Shown here one piece after another: positions 1 to 7,237 of a DNA stretch of 9,040 nt. Every line of letters begins with the position of its first letter. The stretch's first letter is position 1. A program made the translations under genes and the position numbers. The notes under the pieces are model-generated. The model was not told the DNA's origin, did no database searches, and saw nothing but the letters and a program-made list of their open reading frames with translations. The stretch is from Amylibacter sp. (GTDB taxonomy: Bacteria > Pseudomonadota > Alphaproteobacteria > Rhodobacterales > Rhodobacteraceae): assembly GCA_027083485.1 (NCBI GenBank), contig JALWOO010000055.1:1-9040 (forward strand). Reading direction: 5' to 3'.

Positions 1-503
1 TGATTTTGGCGGGCGGGGCCACAGGGTTCGCCCTGCTGGATTCCCATGCGGGGCAGAAAACCGGCGGCGGGGTCAAGGGGCAGGCGGGGTTGCTGGCCTG
101 TGATCTGGGCACGGCCCCGCAGATTTATGCGGACGGGGTTTATGTGATCCCCCATGCGGGCGGGCAGGTGGCGATTGGCTCCACCACGGAAAAACAATTC
201 ACCGAGCCAACCGGCACCGATGCGCGGCTGGAGGATCTGTTTGCCCGCGCCCGTGCCATTTGCCCCGCGATTGCCGATGCGCCGGTGATCCAGCGCTGGG
301 CCGGCCTGCGCCCCAAGGCGCGGCGGCGCGATCCGATGCTGGGGCCTGTGCCCGGTCTGAACGGGGTTTTCACCGCCATGGGGGCGTTCAAAATCGGCCT
401 TGGCCTTGCGCCGGTGGTGGGCGAAATGCTGGCGCGGATGGTGGCGGGTGAAGCGGTTGAATTACCCAAAAGCTTCACCTTTGCCCATCACTTGGAGCCG
501 TAA
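1..503 (+). CDS. FAD-dependent oxidoreductase (DAO / glycine or D-amino-acid oxidase-like), C-terminal part
   Basis: The 5' end is cut by the window. The frame is open from base 3, so the TTG at 6 is an internal leucine codon rather than a start. About 166 residues are visible, ending in TAA at 501-503. Seen: a segment reading [19 protein letters not shown], then [20 protein letters not shown] and [18 protein letters not shown]. Family knowledge: these match the C-terminal half of DAO-fold flavoenzymes (DadA/ThiO/glycine oxidase group), where the W-G-LRP and 'G-hydrophobic-LAP' motifs help close the FAD site. These enzymes oxidise the C-N bond of an amino acid or secondary amine. The substrate cannot be told from this half, and the Rossmann GxGxxG region is outside the window. 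The last 16 bp overlap the 3' end of the convergent oxoprolinase-type gene. A functional link to amino-acid or lactam breakdown is inference from position only. Confidence 0.8.
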   Translation, partial: ILAGGATGFALLDSHAGQKTGGGVKGQAGLLACDLGTAPQIYADGVYVIPHAGGQVAIGSTTEKQFTEPTGTDARLEDLFARARAICPAIADAPVIQRWAGLRPKARRRDPMLGPVPGLNGVFTAMGAFKIGLGLAPVVGEMLARMVAGEAVELPKSFTFAHHLEP

Positions 504-3500
504 CCCCCCGCTGTGGGAGTGGTCACGATCACCGCTTCACCGGCCTGCAAAACCGTCTGGTCACAACCGGCCAGTTCCTCCACCGTGCCGTTCAGGCGGC
601 GCACTTCGGTTTTACCGGTCTGCCCGTCGCCGCCACCGGCCAGACCGCTGGGCGCGCGTTTGCGGTGCGATGCCAGAATGGCCATTTCCATGCTCTCCAG
701 AAACCGCAAACAGCGCCGCGTGCCATCGCCCGCATGCCATTTTCCGCGCCCGCCGGAACCTTTGCGGATGGAAAACTCCTCCAGCAGCACCGGAAAGCGG
801 AATTCCAGAACCTCGGGGTCGGTCATGCGCGAATTGGTCATATGGACCTGCACCGCATCGGTGCCGTTGAAGCCGTTACCGGCGGGCGTGCCCGAACAGA
901 TGGTTTCGTAATACTGATAGGTATCATTGCCAAAGGTCAGGTTGTTCATGGTGCCCTGTGAATTGGCCATGGCCCCCAGCGCCGCCAGCAGGGTGTTGGT
1001 GACATGTTGGGAGGTTTCCACATTCCCGGCCACCACGGCGGCGGGGTAGGCGGGTTTCAGCATGGAGCCTTCGGGCACGATGATGTTGATCGGGCGCAGA
1101 CAGCCGGCGTTCATCGGGATATTGCCCTGCACCATCAGGCGAAATGCATAAAGCACCGCCGCCCGTGTTACCGGTTCCGGTGCGTTGAAATTGCTGCTCT
1201 GTTGCGGCGATGTGCCGGTGAAATCCACTGTGGCGGCGCGGTTGGCACGGTCAACAGTGATCTTCACGCGGATATGGGCACCCTGGTCGGTGATTGTTTC
1301 GTATTCGGAATCCTGCAAGGCCTCGATCACGCGGCGCACGGATTCCTCGGCGTTGTCCTGCACATGGCCCATATAGGCGCGCACCACCTCCAGCCCGAAA
1401 TGCGACACCATCTTGCGCAGCTCGCTGATGCCCATTTCATTGGCGGCGATTTGCGCCTTGAGGTCGGCAATATTCTGCACCGGATTGCGGCAGGGGTATT
1501 GGTGATCGGTGAGCAGCTGCAACAGGGCGTCTTCCTGAAACACGCCCTGTTTGACCAGATGGAAGTTATCAAACAAAACGCCTTCTTCGGTGACCGAGGT
1601 GGCCAGCGGTGTCATGGAGCCGGGTGCCGTGCCGCCCACATCCGCATGATGCCCGCGCGAGGCCACATAGAACAGGATTTCGCTGTTGTCGTCATTGAAA
1701 ACCGGTGTCACCACGGTGATATCCGGTAAATGTGTGCCCCCGTTATAGGGCGCGTTCAGGGCGTAGACATCGCCCGGTTTCATGGTGCCCTTGTTCTGGG
1801 CAATGATGCTTTCAACGGAACGGTCCATGCTGCCCAGATGCACCGGCATATGCGGGGCATTGGCCACGAGCGAGCCGTCAGCGGCAAAAACCGCGCAGGA
1901 AAAATCCAGCCTTTCCTTGATGTTGACCGAATAGGCGGTGTTTTGCAGGGTCAGGCCCATTTGTTCGGCAATCGACATGAACAGGTTGTTGAACACCTCC
2001 AGCATCACCGGATCCGCGTCGGTGCCGATGGCGTGGGCCTTGGGCAGGGCCACCACGCGGCGCAACACCAGATGGTTGCGGGCGGAAACCTGTGCCTGCC
2101 AGCCGGGTTCGACCACAACGGTCTGGTGCGGCTCCACGATCAGGGCGGGGCCGTCGATGATATGGCCGGGTTTCAGGGCGGCGCGATCGGTGAAGACACC
2201 GGCATCATGCCAGCTGCCGCCGGAAAACAGGCGGGTGGTGCTGGCGGGGTCGGCGCGATGTTCCGGCGCGCTTTGGGCGGGTTCGTCAATGGCCGTGCCA
2301 CCGCCGGCGGTTTCCACTTCGGCGGCTTCGATCACGATGGTTTTGCCCTCGAACACAAAACCGAACTGCGCTTTATGGGCGGTTTCAAAGGCGGCAACCA
2401 TGGCAGGGATATCGGCCAGCGGCACCGGCAGGCTGGTGTCGGTGCCGTCATAGCGCAGGTGCAGGTTGGTGGTGGTTTTGCACTCCTTGGCGGGGACGCC
2501 CTGGGCCTGCAAATTCGCCTGTGTCCGGGCGATCAGATCGTCAACAAGCACCTGCACACCGGCCATGTTTTCCGCCTGCAAGGGCTTCAGAACCGAGGCC
2601 GTGCGGCTGGCGCGGATGTCGGCAAGGCCCATGCCGTAGGCGGAGAGAATACCGGAATGGGGATGCACCAGCACCGTTGACATGCCGAGCGCATCGGCCA
2701 CGGAGCAGGCGTGTTGCCCGCCTGCGCCGCCAAAACAGGTCAGCGCGTAATCGGTGACGTCATAACCGCGCTGCACGGAAATCTTTTTGATCGCTGTGGC
2801 CATGTTTTCCACCGCGATGCTCAGGAAACCGGCGGCGACCTCTTCGGGGCTTCGGCCATCCGCGATTTCCTCCGACAGGGCGGTGAATTTCTGCGTGACC
2901 ACGCCGGTATCCAGCGGCTGATCCTGATCAGGCCCGAAAATCGCGGGGAAGTTTTGTGCCTGCAATTTGCCGACCATCACATTCGCATCGGTCACCGTCA
3001 GCGGCCCGCCGCGCCGGTAACAGGCAGGGCCGGGGTTGGCTCCGGCGCTGTCGGGGCCGACCACATAACGGCCGGATTCATAGGCAAGGACAGAGCCGCC
3101 CCCCGCAGCAACCGTGTGAATCCGCATCATCGGGGCACGCATGCGCACGCCGGCGACTTCGGTTTCAAAGGCCCGTTCCAGCGTACCGGCGTAATGGGAC
3201 ACATCGGTGGATGTGCCGCCCATGTCAAAGCCGATGATGTGGTCAAAACCGGCAAGGCGGCTGGTTTCCACGGCACCGACAACCCCGCCGGCTGGGCCGG
3301 AAAGGATCGCGTCCTTGCCCTGGAATTTATCGGCAGCGGTCAGCCCGCCCGAGGACATCATAAACATCAAACGGGTGTCGGAGGTTTCGTCCAGACCCAG
3401 TTCAGAGGCCACCTGATCCACATAGCGCGACAGGATTGGTGACAGATAGGCGTCAACCACGGTGGTATCGCCGCGCCCGACAAATTTCATCAGGGGCGAG

Positions 3501-4090
3501 GTTTTGTGGCTCACGGAAATCTGGGTGAACCCGATCTCGCGGGCGATCTCTGCGGCGGTTTCTTCGTGCTGTGGAAAGGCATAGGCGTGCATGAAGCAGA
3601 TGGCCACGGCGCGAATGCCCTGATCAAACAGGCTTTGCAGGGCGGTTTGCATCTCCTGCTGGTCGGGGGCCTGTTCCACGGTGCCATCGGCGCGGATGCG
3701 TTCGTTGATCTCCACCACATCGGAATAGAGCAGTTCCGGTTTGATTACCTCCTGGGCGAAAATATCGGCGCGACCCTGATAGCCGATGGCCAGCGCATCG
3801 CGAAAACCGCGGGTGGTGACAAAGCCGGTGCGGTCGCCCTTGCGTTCCAGCAGGGCGTTGGTGGCAACGGTGGTGCCCATCTTTACGGTGGCGATGCGGT
3901 CGGAGGGGATCGGATCCCCTGCGACCAGTCCCATGAAATCGCGGATGCCCTGAATGGCGGCGTCTTTATAGGCCTCGGGGTTTTCCGACAGCAGTTTGTG
4001 GGTTTTGATTTCTCCGTTCGGGTCACGCGCCACCAGATCGGTGAATGTGCCGCCGCGATCAATCCAGAAATCCCATTTGCCCTGTGTCAT
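488..4090 (-). CDS. Fused hydantoinase A/B protein, 5-oxoprolinase type (ATP-dependent)
   Basis: A 1200-residue protein, about the usual length of bacterial fused 5-oxoprolinases; related hydantoinases are split into HyuA and HyuB. Seen, numbered from ATG at 4090: the N-terminal phosphate-binding motif DRGGTFTD (11-18), the second actin-like motif FDMGGTSTD (D289), [10 protein letters not shown] (453-462), then the HyuB half starting near [12 protein letters not shown] (from 693) and running to a C-terminal TAGGYGSK. Family knowledge: the A half phosphorylates a lactam such as 5-oxo-L-proline using ATP and the B half completes ring opening, here giving glutamate. N-methylhydantoin or another lactam is possible. 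I chose the start at 4090 over an in-frame ATG at 4147 because it sits 10-20 bases after an AAGGATAGGGA ribosome-binding site, begins right at the domain, and leaves the promoter and palindrome non-coding. It is divergent from the MarR-like gene and presumably regulated by it (inference). No internal stop or frameshift is seen. Confidence 0.93.
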   Translation of the reverse strand: MTQGKWDFWIDRGGTFTDLVARDPNGEIKTHKLLSENPEAYKDAAIQGIRDFMGLVAGDPIPSDRIATVKMGTTVATNALLERKGDRTGFVTTRGFRDALAIGYQGRADIFAQEVIKPELLYSDVVEINERIRADGTVEQAPDQQEMQTALQSLFDQGIRAVAICFMHAYAFPQHEETAAEIAREIGFTQISVSHKTSPLMKFVGRGDTTVVDAYLSPILSRYVDQVASELGLDETSDTRLMFMMSSGGLTAADKFQGKDAILSGPAGGVVGAVETSRLAGFDHIIGFDMGGTSTDVSHYAGTLERAFETEVAGVRMRAPMMRIHTVAAGGGSVLAYESGRYVVGPDSAGANPGPACYRRGGPLTVTDANVMVGKLQAQNFPAIFGPDQDQPLDTGVVTQKFTALSEEIADGRSPEEVAAGFLSIAVENMATAIKKISVQRGYDVTDYALTCFGGAGGQHACSVADALGMSTVLVHPHSGILSAYGMGLADIRASRTASVLKPLQAENMAGVQVLVDDLIARTQANLQAQGVPAKECKTTTNLHLRYDGTDTSLPVPLADIPAMVAAFETAHKAQFGFVFEGKTIVIEAAEVETAGGGTAIDEPAQSAPEHRADPASTTRLFSGGSWHDAGVFTDRAALKPGHIIDGPALIVEPHQTVVVEPGWQAQVSARNHLVLRRVVALPKAHAIGTDADPVMLEVFNNLFMSIAEQMGLTLQNTAYSVNIKERLDFSCAVFAADGSLVANAPHMPVHLGSMDRSVESIIAQNKGTMKPGDVYALNAPYNGGTHLPDITVVTPVFNDDNSEILFYVASRGHHADVGGTAPGSMTPLATSVTEEGVLFDNFHLVKQGVFQEDALLQLLTDHQYPCRNPVQNIADLKAQIAANEMGISELRKMVSHFGLEVVRAYMGHVQDNAEESVRRVIEALQDSEYETITDQGAHIRVKITVDRANRAATVDFTGTSPQQSSNFNAPEPVTRAAVLYAFRLMVQGNIPMNAGCLRPINIIVPEGSMLKPAYPAAVVAGNVETSQHVTNTLLAALGAMANSQGTMNNLTFGNDTYQYYETICSGTPAGNGFNGTDAVQVHMTNSRMTDPEVLEFRFPVLLEEFSIRKGSGGRGKWHAGDGTRRCLRFLESMEMAILASHRKRAPSGLAGGGDGQTGKTEVRRLNGTVEELAGCDQTVLQAGEAVIVTTPTAGGYGSK

Positions 4091-4118
4091 GGTCCCTATC
4101 CTTTGCTTGAGTTCCCTT

Positions 4119-4147
4119 ATTGCTACGGCATTTTTAGAAAACGTCAA
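4119..4147 (-). promoter_or_regulatory. Candidate promoter of the oxoprolinase-type gene
   Basis: Read on the minus strand, TTGACG (4147-4142) matches the sigma-70 -35 consensus at 5 of 6 positions. It is followed after 16 bases by TAGCAA (4125-4120), or after 17 bases by AGCAAT, as a moderate -10. This places transcription start about 20 bases before the ribosome-binding site and ATG at 4090. The -35 box is one arm of the palindrome at 4143-4159. Seen in sequence; activity is inferred. Confidence 0.45.
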
Positions 4148-4159
4148 TAATTTGTTGAC
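4143..4159. promoter_or_regulatory. Imperfect 17-bp palindrome, candidate MarR-type operator
   Basis: The sequence GTCAATAATTTGTTGAC is self-complementary at 7 of 8 base pairs around a central T; the exception is T4148/G4154. Its size and its place between divergent regulator and enzyme genes fit a MarR-family operator. The left arm carries TTGACG for the minus strand and the right arm starts TTGACA (4155-4160) for the plus strand, so a bound protein would cover both -35 positions. The plus-strand -10 at the matching spacing (GATGGT, 4178-4183) is poor, so the regulator's own promoter is not settled. Alternative: two back-to-back -35 boxes that look palindromic without being a protein site. 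Confidence 0.45.
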
Positions 4160-4188
4160 AAAATGGTGATGTTTTTGGATGGTGAATT

Positions 4189-4704
4189 ATGACCCATGCA
4201 CCCCTTGGCCCTGTTGTTTCTTCTGCCCATCTTGCGGATGGGCCTTTGCCCGAATTGTCGGAACTGGAATTCGGCATGACCATCGCCAGCAATGCCTTTG
4301 CCCGCTGGACTGTGCGGGCAATGGCGGCGGCGGGGTTTGCGGATTTGTCGCCGCTGGAGGTGCAGGTGCTGCATTCGGTGCATCACCGCAAACGGGCGAA
4401 AACGCTGGCGGATATTTGTCTGGTGCTGAATATTGAGGATACCCATACGGTGAATTATGCCATCAAAAAGCTGGTGGCGGCTGGGCTGGTGGTTGTCGGC
4501 AAGCAGGGCAAGGAAAAGACGGTTGCGACCTCGGCCAAAGGCGCGCGGGCCTGTGTGCGCTATCGCGAGGTGCGCGAACAGCTGTTGTTGCAGACGGTCA
4601 GTGATCTGGGGCTGGATCCTCAACAGATCAGCCGTCTGGCAGGGCTGTTGCGCCTGATGTCGGGCCATTACGATCAGGCCGCAAGGGCTGCTGCTGCTGC
4701 CTGA
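4189..4704 (+). CDS. MarR-like winged-helix transcriptional regulator
   Basis: A 171-residue predicted DNA-binding protein. Seen: a helical N-terminal stretch (about 25-50), then a MarR-type winged helix: LSPLEVQVLHSVHH (53-66), TLADICLVLNIED (72-84), a recognition helix DTHTVNYAIKKLVAAG (84-99), and a wing VVVGKQGKEKTVATSAKG (101-118). A C-terminal helical dimerisation region follows (about 120-160). It ends in an alanine-rich tail encoded by (GCT)4GCC just before TGA. Family knowledge: MarR proteins are dimers that bind palindromes and usually release DNA on binding a small ligand; relatives of this long form occur beside hydantoinase genes in alphaproteobacteria. The ATG at 4189 follows a weak GGATGG ribosome-binding site at 4177-4182. 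It is divergent from the fused oxoprolinase gene, which is its most likely target, with autoregulation. Ligand unknown; 5-oxoproline or another lactam is a guess from context. Confidence 0.85.
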   Translation: MTHAPLGPVVSSAHLADGPLPELSELEFGMTIASNAFARWTVRAMAAAGFADLSPLEVQVLHSVHHRKRAKTLADICLVLNIEDTHTVNYAIKKLVAAGLVVVGKQGKEKTVATSAKGARACVRYREVREQLLLQTVSDLGLDPQQISRLAGLLRLMSGHYDQAARAAAAA

Positions 4705-4950
4705 GCAATGGAAATGATTGCGGCGTAATTGGGGCGCGGGCGGTGCGAAAATACCAATAATTTTAACAGGTTTTTTGACATTATTTTGCCTTATCCGGGC
4801 GTTTCTCTATTGGATTTACTTTAAAAATATAAATTAAAACAATATGTTATATGTTGTTTCCGGTTTGTGGTGAAATGGGGCGAAAGCCGTGCCCACTCCG
4901 AAAAATTGCACCTAAATAGCCTCCTGCCTGCCCTAGTTATGCCCCAGCGC
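4705..4950. other. AT-rich intergenic region between the MarR-like gene and the tad-like operon
   Basis: I see no gene here; small reverse-strand open frames reaching into it lack family features. It is far more AT-rich than the flanking genes between about 4750 and 4860. Items noticed: a short GCAAT/ATTGC inverted repeat (4705-4709 / 4717-4721) without a T-run, too weak to call a terminator; a perfect TTGACA (4775-4780) with no acceptable -10 at 16-18 bases; an AATAAT/ATTATT inverted repeat (4756-4761 / 4780-4785); and a tandem repeat of ATATGTT (4842-4848 and 4849-4855). It may supply upstream binding sites for the operon at 5043. Confidence 0.6.
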
Positions 4951-4967
4951 GGAGTCAAATTGGCTCC
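4951..4967. promoter_or_regulatory. 17-bp palindrome overlapping the tad-like operon promoter (candidate operator)
   Basis: GGAGTCAAATTGGCTCC pairs at 7 of 8 positions around a central A (only T4955/G4963 fails, and that is G-U compatible in RNA). It covers the candidate -35 box TTGGCT (4960-4965) and lies 76 bases before the VWA gene start, a classic repressor position. The binding protein is unknown and no regulator gene adjoins this operon on the same side. As RNA it would be a short hairpin without a T-tract, so a terminator is unlikely. Confidence 0.4.
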
Positions 4968-4988
4968 AAATATACGTATGCGCATAAA
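4960..4988 (+). promoter_or_regulatory. Candidate promoter of the VWA-TadE-TadE operon
   Basis: TTGGCT (4960-4965, 4 of 6 to the -35 consensus) is followed at exactly 17 bases by CATAAA (4983-4988, 4 of 6 to the -10 consensus). Predicted transcription start is near 4995, leaving a leader of roughly 48 bases that contains the ribosome-binding site AGAAGG (4-base core AAGG at 5030-5033) before ATG 5043. The spacer contains two overlapping perfect palindromes, ATACGTAT (4972-4979) and TATGCGCATA (4977-4986). Confidence 0.45.
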
Positions 4989-5042
4989 GTAGGGTGCGGC
5001 AGTAGCAATTGCGCAGAGTGCGTTTGTAGAAGGTAGTGTAAA

Positions 5043-6704
5043 ATGAACAATATGTTTGCAAAATGGAAAGCCAGCCGGTTTGTCCGTAACGAAGATGGGT
5101 CGATCCTTATTTTTGTGCTGTTCGTGTTCACCACGATGGCATTTGTTGGCGGCACGGCGATTGATCTTGCCCGCCACGAAACAATGCGGGCCTCAATGCA
5201 ATACAATCTGGACCGTGCGGTTCTGGCGGCGGCATCGCTCAAACAAACCAAGGTGCCGGATGCTGTGGTTGACGATTACATGAGCAAAGTGACCAATTTA
5301 CAGCCTGTATCCGTTGAGACCACCTATGATGTTGGCATGAACTTCAGAACTGTAAGTTCTACCGCTACTGCAGAACTGGATACAATGTTTATGAATATGG
5401 CCGGTATTGATAGCCTGCCGATCACAGTGACATCTTCTGCCGAAGAACGCATTCCAAAGCTGGAAATTTCTCTGGTACTGGATGTTTCCGGTTCGATGAA
5501 CTCCAATCACAAATTGGCCAACCTGAAAGCCGCCGCCAAGGATTTTGTTTCGACCATGCTGAACGGTGTGGATGATGACCATGTTGCGATTTCAATTATA
5601 CCGTTTAACAACTCGGTTTCGCCCTCTCAGGGTATTTTTGATCAACTGAATGTAAATGAGAAGCACGATTATTCTCGTTGCCTGGATTTTGCGGATGAGG
5701 ATTTTAACGATGTTGCGATTGATCCGGCACAAATGCAGGAGCAGTTGATTTATACCTCCTTGTGGGGGGACTGGCAGAATTTGAATTCAAGTGGACGGAC
5801 TTGTTACACAGATGACTATTTTCAGATTATGCCCTATTCGGATAATATCACGGAGTTGCATAACAAAATTGACTCTTTGGTTGCTGATGGTTGGACCGCA
5901 GGGCATTTGGGATTAAAGTGGGGTACAGCCTTGCTTGACCCAGCATTTAAACCTGTCGCGACCGGCTTGATTGCGGCTGGCGACGTTGATCCCGGATTTG
6001 TAAATGTTCCGGCTGCCTATGATGATTTTGATACTTTGAAAGTGCTGATCATGATGGGAGACGGGGCAAATACTTATGAATTCCGCATGGGGGATGATTA
6101 CAATGGTGCGAATTCGGATCTTTGGGAAGTGGTCTATGCCGAACAGATTTTCTCGTATGCTTACCATAAGTATAAGGCGAACAAGATTTCGTACAGCGAA
6201 TCAAAATGCGGAAAAAAGAAGTGGGTTTGTGTGTATACTGCCGGCCCACAGAAATCGGCATACTATTTGGATGATCCCAACAGCAGTTACTTTTTCGATA
6301 TTGAAAATTACAACTGGATCAGCGGATCGAAGTTTAACAATCTGAACAATACGCTTAATGGCTGGATTAGCTCAACACGTCTGAGCTGGGGCAAGGCGTG
6401 GGGTTTGATGCCGGCGCAGTGGTACGATAACATCGTCGGCGGAAACGCATTTTCCGATCTGGTTTATGGTTCAGGGCGTACGAGTAGCGAGGCAGATGCT
6501 GCAATGGCGGCATCCTGTGAAGCGGCGCGGGATCAAGGTATCGTTGTCTATACCATCGGCTTTGAAACCAGCTCATCTACGTCGGCCAAGTTGCGGGACT
6601 GTGCGAGTACACCGGCGCATTACTATGATGCCGTTGGTATCCAGATTACCGAAGTATTTGCACAGATCGCGGCATCGATCCAAAAACTCAAACTGACGCA
6701 ATAG
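5043..6704 (+). CDS. TadG-like pilus-assembly protein with von Willebrand factor A domain
   Basis: A 553-residue envelope protein of the TadG-related type. Seen: a basic N-terminus, then a TadE/G-like hydrophobic helix (about 20-40) after RNEDG. Position +5 after G19 is F, not the Glu of processed pseudopilins, so it is probably a membrane anchor rather than a cleaved pilin. The VWA domain has a complete metal site: DVSGS (D147, S149, S151), T285 in GWTAGHLG, and D340 in MMGDG. The C-terminus has the family pattern C492...YTIGF...C520AS, ending in FAQIAASIQKLKLTQ. Six cysteines (213, 254, 389, 396, 492, 520) lie in the predicted exported part and could form disulfides. Family knowledge: TadG acts with Tad/Flp pilus systems at the envelope; VWA domains bind partners through the metal site. 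It is first in a three-gene operon, 8 bp before the next gene. The middle of the gene is much more AT-rich than its ends. Confidence 0.87.
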   Translation: MNNMFAKWKASRFVRNEDGSILIFVLFVFTTMAFVGGTAIDLARHETMRASMQYNLDRAVLAAASLKQTKVPDAVVDDYMSKVTNLQPVSVETTYDVGMNFRTVSSTATAELDTMFMNMAGIDSLPITVTSSAEERIPKLEISLVLDVSGSMNSNHKLANLKAAAKDFVSTMLNGVDDDHVAISIIPFNNSVSPSQGIFDQLNVNEKHDYSRCLDFADEDFNDVAIDPAQMQEQLIYTSLWGDWQNLNSSGRTCYTDDYFQIMPYSDNITELHNKIDSLVADGWTAGHLGLKWGTALLDPAFKPVATGLIAAGDVDPGFVNVPAAYDDFDTLKVLIMMGDGANTYEFRMGDDYNGANSDLWEVVYAEQIFSYAYHKYKANKISYSESKCGKKKWVCVYTAGPQKSAYYLDDPNSSYFFDIENYNWISGSKFNNLNNTLNGWISSTRLSWGKAWGLMPAQWYDNIVGGNAFSDLVYGSGRTSSEADAAMAASCEAARDQGIVVYTIGFETSSSTSAKLRDCASTPAHYYDAVGIQITEVFAQIAASIQKLKLTQ

Positions 6705-6712
6705 AGGGCGAT

Positions 6713-7234
6713 ATGAAAAATTTACTCAAACTTTTGCGCCGGTTTCGCACAGATGAAAGGGGCACCTCGACGCTCGAATTCATCCTAGTGGCGACCACCT
6801 TTCTAACCGGGTTCTTCTGGGTCTTCGAATCCGGGCTGATCCTGACGAAAAAAGTGATGCTGGAACGGGCGCTGGATATGACGGTGCGTGAACTGCGACT
6901 GCATTCAAGCCCCACATTCACGCATGACTATATCAAGGCGCGCATTTGCAAAGAGGCGCTGTTGCTGGACGACTGCGAAGACAATTTGTTGCTGGAACTG
7001 GAAGTGCTGGATCTGTCCGCTGGCTTTACAACACCTTTTTCCTGTGTGGACAAAGAGAAAGACATCACACCGGTGACCACATGGGAGCCGGGCCAGCGCA
7101 ACGAGATTGTGTACATGCGGGCTTGTGTCGTTGTGTATCCAATGCTGACCGGCGCGATGGCACTTTTTAAGGATGCATCCGAAAAGGGTGTGCCGCTTGT
7201 TGCCGATACTGCTTTTGTAAATGAACCGGGGTAG
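6713..7234 (+). CDS. TadE-type pseudopilin-like protein (four cysteines)
   Basis: 173 residues. Seen: a short basic leader ending DERG, then TSTLEFILVATTFLTGFFWVFES. This is the class-III prepilin form, with predicted cleavage after G17 and the conserved Glu at +5 (E22), followed by one transmembrane helix of about 20 residues. The rest is a soluble domain with four cysteines (in ARICKEA, DDCEDN, FSCVDK and RACVVV). Family knowledge: TadE/TadF pseudopilins are matured by a Tad prepilin peptidase and prime or tip Flp pili. The start ATG at 6713 follows GAGGG only 4 bases away, right after the stop of the VWA gene, so the two genes are likely translationally coupled. The gene ends 3 bases before the next one. 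No peptidase is encoded in the window, so processing must rely on an enzyme elsewhere. Confidence 0.85.
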   Translation: MKNLLKLLRRFRTDERGTSTLEFILVATTFLTGFFWVFESGLILTKKVMLERALDMTVRELRLHSSPTFTHDYIKARICKEALLLDDCEDNLLLELEVLDLSAGFTTPFSCVDKEKDITPVTTWEPGQRNEIVYMRACVVVYPMLTGAMALFKDASEKGVPLVADTAFVNEPG

Positions 7235-7237
7235 ATT

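Noticed and set aside
1004..3442. Long plus-strand open frames opposite the oxoprolinase gene (for example 1730-2680 and 2711-3442)
   Set aside because: They mirror the codon structure of a clearly conserved minus-strand gene in GC-rich DNA, are rich in Gly/His/Arg, and show no family motif.
4091..4147. In-frame 19-residue N-terminal extension of the oxoprolinase from ATG 4147
   Set aside because: It would start inside the palindrome and -35 box, lacks family similarity, and the ATG at 4090 has a good ribosome-binding site and begins at the domain.
4144..4668. 174-residue minus-strand open frame over the MarR-like gene
   Set aside because: Antisense shadow with His/Gln/Arg-rich composition; the plus-strand frame has a coherent winged-helix pattern.
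4705..4721. Short GCAAT/ATTGC inverted repeat after the MarR-like gene as a terminator
   Set aside because: Only five base pairs and no following T-run.
4775..4780. Perfect TTGACA as a promoter for the tad-like operon
   Set aside because: No acceptable -10 at 15-19 bases, and it is about 260 bases from the gene start.
4821..5251. Minus-strand frames across the tad-like operon promoter and gene start
   Set aside because: No recognisable domain or convincing start; they overlap the promoter and the start of a supported gene.
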